From: Streptomyces sp. TLI_053
Lineage (GTDB): Bacteria > Actinomycetota > Actinomycetes > Streptomycetales > Streptomycetaceae
Assembly: GCF_900105395.1 (NCBI RefSeq)
Contig: NZ_LT629775.1
Coordinates: forward strand, 992,001 to 1,056,000
DNA: 64,000 bases
Direction of reading: 5' to 3'
Notes under the pieces: generated by a model
Told to the model about the DNA's origin: nothing
Database searches by the model: none
Seen by the model: the letters and a program-made list of their open reading frames with translations, nothing else
Part shown: positions 1 through 7,264 of the stretch, one piece after another
How the letters are laid out: every line of letters begins with the position of its first letter
Position numbering within the stretch: position 1 is the stretch's first letter
Translations under genes and position numbers: made by a program

Positions 1-1
1 C

Positions 2-1159
2 CGGTCCACACCCGCACGCGGCCCCGGCTCCGTCTCCTTCGCCGACCCCGGGGGCGTCACCTCAGCACTCTCCTGGTCCGCGCCCGAGCTGACCGCCGGC
101 CTGGCCTGGTCCGCGCTCACCCGCACCTTCGCCGCCGAGGCGGCCGGCCTGCGCGCCGACCAGGTGAAGCTGCACGTCAACGGCGAACCGGTGGTGGACC
201 ACGACGCCTGGCCGACCACCGGCGCGGACGCCGCCGGACCGGCCGCCTGGCTGGGCCGACGGCACACCTTCGACCCCGACGACGACCGCTTCGTCTACGC
301 CCGCGCCGTGCAGGAGCAGGACCGGACGCTGTTCCGCGCCGTCGTCGAGCTGCTGGCACCCCACCTCTGGCGGCTCGGACTGCCGCCCGGCCACGTCGAG
401 GTCGAGGTGTTCCACGGCGCCTACCGCAACACCCCGGGCGGCATCCACCGGGAGGGCTGCACCAACCTCCACCTCGTCCTGGCGGGCCGCAAGAGCATGC
501 ACTTCTGGCGGGGCACGGACTGGGTGCCGGCCGGGACGACGGTGCGCGAGGACGTCGAACCCGAGTCCGAACTCCCGGAGGAGTACCTGCCGGACCTCGA
601 CCGCCGCTCGGTGGTGGAGCACGGCCACGTCCTCACCGCCACCACCGGCGGCGGCTTCTTCTGGCGCAGCGGCATCTGGCACGTGGGCGAGACCCACGAG
701 CCGTCCGTCGCGCTGAACATCGCCTCGTACACCCGGACCCTGGACGTCGAGGCGAAGCTCCTCCCGCTGTGGGGCGACCGGTTGCACGGCGAGGTCCCGG
801 CCGACTGGCTGGCCGACTACCGGGAGCACGTCCGGTCCACCGGGGACGACGCCGCCCTGCTCGCGCGGCTGACCGCGCTCGGCATGCGGCCGGCCCCGCC
901 GGACCGGACCGGCACCGAGCCGCGCTCCGTCCGCCGCGAGTCGACGGCACCGGTGCTGTGGTCACCGGCCGGTCCCGGGCGGCTGACCGTCGCCGCGCTG
1001 GGCCACGCCGCGGACTTCGCCGACGGCCCGGTCCCCCGCGACTGGCTGGAAGCGGCGCTCACGAACCGTCCCACGCCGCACGATGTGCCGCGGGAGTGCG
1101 GGCGGCTCGCCCAATGGCTGTGCGCACAGCGGATTCTCGAACCGATGGAGGCATCATGA
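2..1159 (+). CDS. Cupin/JmjC-like iron-dependent oxygenase, 5' truncated
   Basis: The reading frame is open to the left edge, so the start codon lies outside the window; the GTG at 164 is internal. Two cupin-type metal-ligand motifs are visible: an H-x-E-type segment (GIHREGCTNLH, near nt 440-470) and a downstream His (FFWRSGIWHVGE, near nt 655-690). This spacing fits JmjC/cupin-type Fe(II)/2-oxoglutarate oxygenases such as protein or peptide hydroxylases. The stop overlaps the next ATG (ATGA), so it is the first visible gene of a coupled operon of tailoring enzymes. The natural substrate cannot be read from the sequence; hydroxylation of an amino acid or peptide intermediate is inferred from context. 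The last 100 residues could be a winged-helix-like tail, but I cannot confirm that. Confidence 0.6.
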   Translation, partial: RSTPARGPGSVSFADPGGVTSALSWSAPELTAGLAWSALTRTFAAEAAGLRADQVKLHVNGEPVVDHDAWPTTGADAAGPAAWLGRRHTFDPDDDRFVYARAVQEQDRTLFRAVVELLAPHLWRLGLPPGHVEVEVFHGAYRNTPGGIHREGCTNLHLVLAGRKSMHFWRGTDWVPAGTTVREDVEPESELPEEYLPDLDRRSVVEHGHVLTATTGGGFFWRSGIWHVGETHEPSVALNIASYTRTLDVEAKLLPLWGDRLHGEVPADWLADYREHVRSTGDDAALLARLTALGMRPAPPDRTGTEPRSVRRESTAPVLWSPAGPGRLTVAALGHAADFADGPVPRDWLEAALTNRPTPHDVPRECGRLAQWLCAQRILEPMEAS

Positions 1160-1893
1160 CCGACACGTCCCCCGCGGACACCTGGCAGCTCTCGGACACC
1201 GAGGTGTTCAGCAAGTACGGGGACGCCTTCGTCCCGCGCCGGGCGGAGCAGACCGCCGCCGTGTGCGACCTGCTGGCCGGCATCCCCGTCCCGCACGTCC
1301 TCGACCTGTGCTGCGGCGAGGGGCGGCTGTCCGAGGAGTACCTGCGCCGCGACCCGGAGGCCAGGGTCACCGTGCTGGACCGCTCCCCCGAGATGCTGGC
1401 CCTGACCGCGAAGCGGCTGGAGCCGTTCGCCGACCGGCACGACAGCGTCGAGGCGGACATCGAGGACCGGCTGTGGCGCACCGGCGTCGGCTACGGCGGT
1501 GTGATGACCTCGCTGGCGGTCCACCACCTCGACGGCGAGGGCAAGCGGCTGCTCTACCGGGACATCCACGCGATGCTCGCGCCGGGCGGCGTCTTCGTCA
1601 TGGCCGACCTGGTGGAGCCCGCCGGTGCCACCGCCCGCACGCTCGCGGGCGACCACTGGGAGGAGGCGGTGCGCCGCGCGTCCGAGGAGCAGTTCGGCGG
1701 CGACGAGGCGGCCGTCGCGTTCGAGCGGACCGAGTGGAACCACTACCGGCTGCCCGGCCCGGACCCGGTCGACAAGCCGTCCTCGGTGGCCGAGCACCTG
1801 GACTGGCTGCGCGAGGCCGGTTTCGTCGAGGTCGACGTGGTCTGGATGTACGCGGGACACGCCCTGTTCACAGCGAAGCGGAAGGCGAACTGA
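1156..1893 (+). CDS. Class I SAM-dependent methyltransferase
   Basis: A 245-residue Rossmann methyltransferase. Motif I is VLDLCCGEGRL (about residues 50-60), followed by the acidic loop VTVLDRSPEML that binds the SAM ribose, and a post-motif region with GGVFVMADLVEP. The ATG overlaps the stop of the oxygenase gene, which indicates translational coupling. The size and the segment MTSLAVHHLD resemble small-molecule methyltransferases rather than rRNA or protein methylases. The role is inferred to be N-, O- or C-methylation of the product assembled by the neighbouring ATP-grasp ligase. Substrate unknown. Confidence 0.8.
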   Translation: MTDTSPADTWQLSDTEVFSKYGDAFVPRRAEQTAAVCDLLAGIPVPHVLDLCCGEGRLSEEYLRRDPEARVTVLDRSPEMLALTAKRLEPFADRHDSVEADIEDRLWRTGVGYGGVMTSLAVHHLDGEGKRLLYRDIHAMLAPGGVFVMADLVEPAGATARTLAGDHWEEAVRRASEEQFGGDEAAVAFERTEWNHYRLPGPDPVDKPSSVAEHLDWLREAGFVEVDVVWMYAGHALFTAKRKAN

Positions 1894-3144
1894 GTGAGCG
1901 AGCAACCGAGTCGTACGATTCTGGCCAACATCGTCAGCGAGATCATGGCCGAGCAGCCGACGGACGCCTACCGGCGGGCGATGGCCGCCGCGACCCCGCG
2001 CAAGCTCTGGCAGGCCCGGCCGGGCGACTGCGTGGTGATGCTGGCGCCGTGCACCCCGGCCTTCCGCGACTACGTGGCCGAGATGGTCGGCCTGGACGTG
2101 GACCGGGTCGACATCGTCGCCCCGCCGGAGGTCCGCGGGGTGCACGCGCTGGAGGTCGCCGCCGACCTGGGCGCCACCGGACGGATCGCCGAGCGGCCGG
2201 AGTTGAAGCCGTTCGTGCTGGACGGTCCGGTGCTGGAGTTCGGCCGCCGCACCGGGGTGCGGGTGCTGCCGTACACCCGGCTACCGGAGGACAGCACCCT
2301 CGAGGCGCTGCGGCTGATCAACACCAAGGACGGCTTCCGCCGGACCGCCGCCGGTCTGGGGCTGCCGGTCGCGGACGGCGGATTCGCCGAGACCCCGGCC
2401 GAACTGGCCGCCGCCCTGGTGGAGTTCCTGGCCGACCGGCCGGGCGCGATCATCAAGACCAACCGTGGCTCCAACGGCTTCGGCAACACCGTGATCCGGG
2501 CGAACGGGCCGGCGTCGGTCGAGCGGCAGGTCCTGGACGCCGTGGCCGGGCAGCCCGCGCGCGACTGCGGCTGGGTGTACGAGGAGTTCCTGCCGTTCAC
2601 GGCGACGCCGAGCATGGAACTGGAGATCGACGACCGGGGCCCCACCGACTTCTACAGCTGCGACCAGCGCACGGTGAACAACGCCTGGACCGGCATGGTG
2701 ACCCCGGCCGCCGAGGGCCCGTACCACGAGCAGCTGCGCGGTGCGGCCGAGGCCATCGGCGGCTGGCTGCACGGGCAGGGCTACCGGGGCATCTACGACG
2801 TCGACTGCGGTGTGTACGACGGGGGTTACGTCGTCACCGAGGCCAACGTCCGCCGCACCGGCGGCACTTACCTGGAGGAGCTGGCGCGCCGGCTGCGGCC
2901 CGGGGACTCCCCGGTGCACTGGCGGGCGGACGTCAGGATCGGCCCGGACGGGCTGGACTTCGCGAGCGCCGCCGCCAAGCTCGCGGCGGCCGGACTCGCC
3001 GACCCCGCGGCGGACGCCCGGGCCGTGCTGACGGCGGACACCCGTGCCGTGGACGGCAAGTGGCGCTATCTGGTGGTGGGCCGGGAGGACGGGTCGGTCG
3101 CCGAGGTCGAGCGGCAGCTGGAGCAGATCCTGGGGATCGGCTGA
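1894..3144 (+). CDS. ATP-grasp ligase with preATP-grasp domain (peptide-ligase type)
   Basis: A 416-residue protein starting at the GTG directly after the methyltransferase stop. The first ~150 residues look like a preATP-grasp Rossmann-type domain. The rest is an ATP-grasp fold: a nucleotide-binding Lys segment (AIIKTNRGSNGFGN, about residue 185), the hinge YEEFLPF, and the Mg-binding segment VTEANVRRTGG near residue 310. The arrangement resembles PGM1-type ligases, which join a non-proteinogenic amino acid to a peptide amine through an acyl phosphate. The inferred role is the central amide- or peptide-bond-forming enzyme of this operon. Its stop overlaps the next ATG by one base. An alternative is a carboxylate-amine ligase acting on free amino acids. 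Confidence 0.7.
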   Translation: MSEQPSRTILANIVSEIMAEQPTDAYRRAMAAATPRKLWQARPGDCVVMLAPCTPAFRDYVAEMVGLDVDRVDIVAPPEVRGVHALEVAADLGATGRIAERPELKPFVLDGPVLEFGRRTGVRVLPYTRLPEDSTLEALRLINTKDGFRRTAAGLGLPVADGGFAETPAELAAALVEFLADRPGAIIKTNRGSNGFGNTVIRANGPASVERQVLDAVAGQPARDCGWVYEEFLPFTATPSMELEIDDRGPTDFYSCDQRTVNNAWTGMVTPAAEGPYHEQLRGAAEAIGGWLHGQGYRGIYDVDCGVYDGGYVVTEANVRRTGGTYLEELARRLRPGDSPVHWRADVRIGPDGLDFASAAAKLAAAGLADPAADARAVLTADTRAVDGKWRYLVVGREDGSVAEVERQLEQILGIG

Positions 3145-3710
3145 TGCTGCACTCCGCTCTCCACCCCGGCTTCAGCGCGGTCGCGGGGACCGGTCTCGTC
3201 GCGCTGCGCGACATCCCGCTGGGCACGGTGCTGTGGGGACCGTGCCCGCAGTGCCGGACCTGGGACGCCGGCGAACAGCTCACCCTCTCACCCCGGGTCG
3301 TCGACTGGCTGGACGAGTTCGGCTACCGGCTGGCCGACCGGAGCCTGCTGCTGCCCTGCCGGGGCGCGCACCTGCTCAACCACTCCTGCGAGGCCACGGT
3401 CCTGGACCACGGCCTCGCGGCGGGCCTCGCCGTCCGGGACATCCGGGCCGGCGAGGAGGTGACCGGGGACTACCGAACCTTCCGCTACGACGAGCCGTGG
3501 GAGTTCGACTGCCGCTGTGGTGCCGCGAGTTGCCCGGGGTCGGTGCGGTCCTCCTCCGGAGCTCCGCCGGCCGAGCTGGCCGGGGAGTGGGAGCGGCGGA
3601 TGGCACCGGCGCTGGCCGCCGCCGCCGGCGTACCGCAGGAACTCCCGCTGCGGGCCGGCCAGGTGGACGGCGCCCCGGCCGGCCATCGCGGCCCGGAGGA
3701 GGCGACATGA
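3144..3710 (+). CDS. SET-domain methyltransferase-like protein
   Basis: A 188-residue protein with SET-domain hallmarks: the pseudoknot motif LLNHSCEATV (about residues 73-82), the following GEEVTGDYRTF (SET motif 4 with catalytic-type Tyr), and a post-SET cysteine cluster CRCGAASCPG (about residues 122-131) that would bind zinc. SET proteins transfer methyl groups from SAM to lysine side chains. Bacterial SET proteins are uncommon, and one embedded in a metabolite operon is unusual. It is coupled on both sides (TGATG upstream, ATGA downstream). The target could be a protein, the product peptide, or a carrier; nothing in the sequence decides this. Confidence 0.75.
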   Translation: MLHSALHPGFSAVAGTGLVALRDIPLGTVLWGPCPQCRTWDAGEQLTLSPRVVDWLDEFGYRLADRSLLLPCRGAHLLNHSCEATVLDHGLAAGLAVRDIRAGEEVTGDYRTFRYDEPWEFDCRCGAASCPGSVRSSSGAPPAELAGEWERRMAPALAAAAGVPQELPLRAGQVDGAPAGHRGPEEAT

Positions 3711-4930
3711 CCGCACTGCAACCCGAACACACTGTGCGGGCAAGTCTGTTGAGGATCGAGGAGGTTCCCTCCCGGTCCTGGGTGACACTGCTGGGCGAGC
3801 GGGACCTCTTCCTGCTGCCCGGCTGGATGGAGGTCGGTCCCGGCACCTACGGCGGCGGCCTGCGCGACGCCCGGGCCGCCCTGGTCGACCGCGACGGCAC
3901 GGCGGTGGCGGGAACGGCCGGCTGGCTCTTCGGCCGCGACTGCACCGAGGACCTGTGCCGCCCCGACGTCCTGCTGGAGATCCCCGAGCCGCGCGGGGAG
4001 CCGCTGTTCCCGACCCTGCTGGCCGGCGGCTGGTACGACAGCCGGGTCGCGCACCGGCCCGGCGGCGCCGGTCCGGCCGAACTCGCCGCCGTGGTCGACT
4101 CCTTGGAGGAGTGGGGGCGTTCGGAGGGCGCCGCCTCGGTCTGCTGGCCGAGCGTGGACGAGCGGGAGAGGGTGCTGGTCGGCCTCCTCCGCGAGCGCGG
4201 CTACCGGCGCTTCCCGCTGACGCCGCGGTGGGCACTGGAGGGGCCGTGGACCGGCTTCGACGACTACCTGGACCGGATGACCAGCAAGCGCCGGGTCTCG
4301 GTGCGCAGCGAGCGGCGCCGGGTCCGGGAGGCGGGCATCACCTGCCGGACGGTGCCGCTCACCCGGGAACTGGCCCGGCCGCTGGTGGAGCTGGCCGAGG
4401 AGAACGTGACCCGGCACGGCGGCCGGGTCGACCTCGACCGCTACGCCGACTGGGTCGCGGCGCTGACCGGGATCGAGGACGGCCGGGCCGAGGCCCACCT
4501 GGCCGAGCGGGACGGGCGGATCCTCGGCTGCGTGGTGTCCAGCACCTACGCCGGGCGGGTGTACGCGCTGTTCCCGGGCTTCGACTACGAGCAGATCTCC
4601 GGGCTGCCCGTCTACTTCGAACTCGCCTACTACCACCTGGTCGAGCACGCCGCCGCCCACGGCTACCACGCGGTGGAGTACGGACCGGCGGCGGACGAGG
4701 CGAAGAACCTGCGCGGCTGCGTCGCCCATCGGCAGGCACTGTGGATCCGGGGCCTGGACCCGGCGGCGGAACGGCTGGTCGCGGAACTCGGCGACCTCAC
4801 CGACTTCACCGGACCCACAGGCGCAACCGGACCCACAGGTGCGAGCGGACCCATAGGTGCGAGCGGTGCGACCGGGCCCGCCGTCACCGCCGTCCCCGCG
4901 GACGACGACCGGACCGGGAGGAGCGCATGA
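3707..4930 (+). CDS. FemAB/GNAT-like acyl- or aminoacyltransferase with collagen-like tail
   Basis: A 407-residue protein. The central and C-terminal part carries the FemAB-like pattern: a basic helix TSKRRVSVRSERRRVREAG (about residues 195-213), GRILGCVVSSTYAG, and the terminal VEYGPAADEAKNLRGC motif (about residue 325), as in peptidoglycan-bridge/PF04339-like enzymes that transfer aminoacyl groups. A Gly-X-Y tail (GPTGATGPTGASGPIGASGA) starts near residue 369 and is encoded by short DNA repeats at about 4810-4875. The ATG overlaps the SET-gene stop and the stop overlaps the hydrolase ATG. The inferred role is acylation or aminoacylation of the product; the tail looks like an added spacer or assembly element. 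Confidence 0.65.
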   Translation: MTALQPEHTVRASLLRIEEVPSRSWVTLLGERDLFLLPGWMEVGPGTYGGGLRDARAALVDRDGTAVAGTAGWLFGRDCTEDLCRPDVLLEIPEPRGEPLFPTLLAGGWYDSRVAHRPGGAGPAELAAVVDSLEEWGRSEGAASVCWPSVDERERVLVGLLRERGYRRFPLTPRWALEGPWTGFDDYLDRMTSKRRVSVRSERRRVREAGITCRTVPLTRELARPLVELAEENVTRHGGRVDLDRYADWVAALTGIEDGRAEAHLAERDGRILGCVVSSTYAGRVYALFPGFDYEQISGLPVYFELAYYHLVEHAAAHGYHAVEYGPAADEAKNLRGCVAHRQALWIRGLDPAAERLVAELGDLTDFTGPTGATGPTGASGPIGASGATGPAVTAVPADDDRTGRSA

Positions 4931-5709
4931 GCCCGCCCACCGTCGTGCTCGCGCCCGGCGGGCCCGGCCTCGGCGGCGAGACCCTCGCCGGGCTCCCGCT
5001 GCCGCCGGGCTGCCGGCGCCTGGTCGGGGCGGGCGACTGCGGGCCGGGCGGCGACCCGTTCGCCGTCCAGACCGACCGGCTGGTCCGGCTGCTCGACACG
5101 GCCGGTACCGAGGGGCCGGTTCTGCTCCTCGCCCACTCCGCCGGTGCCCGCCCGGCCCTGCGTGCCGCGGCCCGGAGCCCCGGTCGGTTCCGCGCGGTCG
5201 TGCTGGTCGCCGCCCAGCTGCACGACCGCACCGACCATCCCGAGCTGCTGGACGAGCGCCTCGACGCGCTCGACGGCCCGCTGCGGGAGACCGCCCGGCT
5301 GGCCCGGGCGACCGCGCCCGACCGGGCACCGGCCGACGACGACGAGCTGCGCGAACTCCTGCTCGCCGACCTGGCCCTCACCTTCCCCGCCCTCGGACCG
5401 GCCCAGCGCGGCTTCCTGGCCGCCTGCGCCCGCAGCTGGGACCTCCACGCCGTGCGCGCCGTGCTCTCCGGACGCGTTCCCGAGGACGATCTCACGGCGA
5501 CGGCCGCACGGGTCGGCGCCCCGGTACTGGTCGTCAACGGCGAGCAGGACCCGTGGGCCGGCGCCCCGTCGGCACGGGAGCTGGCCGCGGCGCTGCCGGA
5601 CGGCAGGGCCCGGACGGTCCCCGGGGCGGGGCACGTGCCCTGGCTGGACGATCCGGAGGCGGTGGCCCGGCTGCTGGCCCGGACGGTGGAGGAGGCGGCA
5701 CCGGCGTGA
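4927..5709 (+). CDS. Alpha/beta hydrolase
   Basis: A 260-residue alpha/beta hydrolase fold. The nucleophile elbow is LLLAHSAGARPAL (Ser near residue 74), the acid segment is VVNGEQDPWAG (Asp near residue 203), and the catalytic His lies in GAGHVPWLDDPE near the C-terminus. The family includes esterases, peptidases and type II thioesterase-like editing enzymes. It is translationally coupled to the genes on both sides. It probably releases, deprotects or trims an intermediate, but the substrate cannot be inferred. Confidence 0.75.
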   Translation: MSPPTVVLAPGGPGLGGETLAGLPLPPGCRRLVGAGDCGPGGDPFAVQTDRLVRLLDTAGTEGPVLLLAHSAGARPALRAAARSPGRFRAVVLVAAQLHDRTDHPELLDERLDALDGPLRETARLARATAPDRAPADDDELRELLLADLALTFPALGPAQRGFLAACARSWDLHAVRAVLSGRVPEDDLTATAARVGAPVLVVNGEQDPWAGAPSARELAAALPDGRARTVPGAGHVPWLDDPEAVARLLARTVEEAAPA

Positions 5710-6974
5710 GCTACCGCAAGGTCCTGGCGGACCGGATCTGTGCCCAGCTGGCCCTGTCGACGGCGGTCGGCCGGTTCGCCCAGGTGATGTTCGACGTCAC
5801 CGTGGTGATCTTCGTGGTGCAGGACCTGCACCGCCCCGCGGCGGCCGGCCTGGCCGTGCTGCTGGCGACCCTGCCCGGCCTGCTGCTCAGCCCGCTGAGC
5901 GGCGGCTTCCTCCAGGGCCGCAACGTCACCGCGTGGATGGCGGCCGACTACCTGATCAAGGCGGCCGCCACGCTCGGGATCGCCTTCGGCGCGTCGGCCG
6001 GCGCCGGCGGCATCTGGACCCTGTGGGGGCTGGCCCTGCTGTCCTCGCTGACCAGCGCCTTCGGCAACGTCGCGTTCCGCAGCTACGTCGCGCTCTCGCT
6101 GCCCGCGCAGCTGCGCGGGGCGGCCAACGGTCTCGATTCGATGGTCTCGGGCCTGGCCGCGATGGCCGGGCCCGCCCTGGCCGGGATCGCGGTCACGGTC
6201 CTCGGCGGCCGGCACAGCGTGGCGGTGGTCGGCGCGGCCTACCTGGCGGCGGCGCTGGTCGCGGCCGCCTCGGGACGCACCACCCCGGAGGCCGGCGGCG
6301 AGGTCGGCCTGCGCAGCGCCGTGGAGGCGGTGCGCGGGATCCTGGTCCACCCGGTGCTGCGCGGGCTGACCGGCGTGTACTTCCTCTACCAGGTCGCGGT
6401 CGGCGTCCTCGTCGTCTCACTGCCCCAGCTGGTCTCGGCCGGGTTCGGGGCCGCCCCCTCCTGGACCGGCACCAGTTGGTCGATCGCGGGGGCGCTGGGG
6501 ATCGCGTCCTCGTTGGCCGCCGGGCACCGGATCGCCGACGGCGCGGAGCGGCGGTTCCTGATCGCCGGTGCCGCCCTGACGGCGCTCGGCCTGGCGGGAC
6601 TGTTCCTGCACTCCGCCGTGTTCTGGCTGGCCGCGATGTTCGTGCTGCTCGGGGTGGCCGTGGGGCCCATGGACGTCGGGCTGCTCAGCCTCCGGCAGCG
6701 GCTGCTGCCCGGGACCGGGGCCACCGCGACCCTCGCCGTCTCCGCCAGTCTCAACATGGCCGGCTATCCGGCCGGGGCCATGGTCGGCGGGCTGGTGGCC
6801 GGTCTCGGCCTGGGCACGCAGACCGGGGTGGCCCTCGGGTGCGCCCTGCTCTCGCTGGCCCTCTGCGCCCGGCTGCCGGTGCTCCCGGCCGGGCCCGGGC
6901 CGGCCACCGACGCGGCGGCCGACGCTGCGGCCGGGGCGTCCGTCCGGGCCGCCGAGTCCTCGGCCGCCCAGTAG
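5706..6974 (+). CDS. MFS transporter
   Basis: A 422-residue integral membrane protein with about 12 hydrophobic helices spread over its length. It starts at a GTG overlapping the hydrolase stop. The organisation (two six-helix halves and a short Ala-rich C-terminus) fits a major facilitator superfamily drug exporter of the macrolide-efflux or enterobactin-exporter kind. As the last gene of the coupled operon, directly before a strong hairpin, it is the probable exporter or self-resistance determinant for the operon product. The substrate is inferred from context only. Confidence 0.8.
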   Translation: MSYRKVLADRICAQLALSTAVGRFAQVMFDVTVVIFVVQDLHRPAAAGLAVLLATLPGLLLSPLSGGFLQGRNVTAWMAADYLIKAAATLGIAFGASAGAGGIWTLWGLALLSSLTSAFGNVAFRSYVALSLPAQLRGAANGLDSMVSGLAAMAGPALAGIAVTVLGGRHSVAVVGAAYLAAALVAAASGRTTPEAGGEVGLRSAVEAVRGILVHPVLRGLTGVYFLYQVAVGVLVVSLPQLVSAGFGAAPSWTGTSWSIAGALGIASSLAAGHRIADGAERRFLIAGAALTALGLAGLFLHSAVFWLAAMFVLLGVAVGPMDVGLLSLRQRLLPGTGATATLAVSASLNMAGYPAGAMVGGLVAGLGLGTQTGVALGCALLSLALCARLPVLPAGPGPATDAAADAAAGASVRAAESSAAQ

Positions 6975-6987
6975 CGGTCCGCACCAC

Positions 6988-7022
6988 CCCCTCCGGCCGG
7001 CCGGTGAGGCCGGCCGGAGGGG
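6988..7022 (+). terminator. Strong hairpin ending the first operon
   Basis: A perfect 15-bp stem (6988-7002 with 7008-7022) and a 5-base loop, 13 bases after the MFS stop. It has no T-run, as is common for actinobacterial terminators. It separates the seven-gene operon from the small-peptide gene at 7118. Confidence 0.75.
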
Positions 7023-7056
7023 TACACCACGCCCCCTTCCCCCGCCCCTCCCGAGC

Positions 7057-7090
7057 TCTCGCACCCTTCGACCTCTCGCACCCTTCGACC
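7057..7090 (+). repeat. Perfect 17-bp tandem duplication upstream of the small-peptide gene
   Basis: TCTCGCACCCTTCGACC occurs twice head to tail (7057-7073, 7074-7090). It ends 13 bases before the SD-like GGAAAG of the next gene, so it could be an operator or part of the 5' leader. Confidence 0.7.
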
Positions 7091-7117
7091 TGTCACTTCC
7101 GATGGAAAGTCAGGACC

Positions 7118-7264
7118 ATGGCGACAATTGGAGTCATCTGCACGATCCTCGTCCGCCCGCGCGGCCTCGGCGGCCCTGCCGAGGCCGGCGGGGCCGGCGC
7201 ATCCACCGAGGCCCCGTCCACCGGCGCCCCCGCCGTCCGGCGCGCACCGGGAGCCCGGTCGTGA
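7118..7264 (+). CDS. 48-residue peptide, possible precursor peptide
   Basis: The ATG at 7118 follows GGAAAG (7104-7109) at a good ribosome-binding distance. The codons show the strong G/C third-position bias of real genes here. The peptide has a hydrophobic N-terminus (MATIGVICTILV, with one Cys), an RPRGLGG segment, then a Gly/Ala/Ser/Thr/Pro-rich stretch and a basic end. Its stop overlaps the GTG of the next gene (GTGA), so the two are co-translated. It matches no RiPP leader I recognise; the LGG after a hydrophobic head could be a cleavage site. It could alternatively be a translated leader that couples expression of the downstream gene. Confidence 0.6.
   Translation: MATIGVICTILVRPRGLGGPAEAGGAGASTEAPSTGAPAVRRAPGARS

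Noticed and set aside
7102..7264. Longer start (ATG 7102) for the 610-residue protein
   Set aside because: The added 53 residues are Arg/Pro-rich and overlap the better-coding peptide frame with its own SD.
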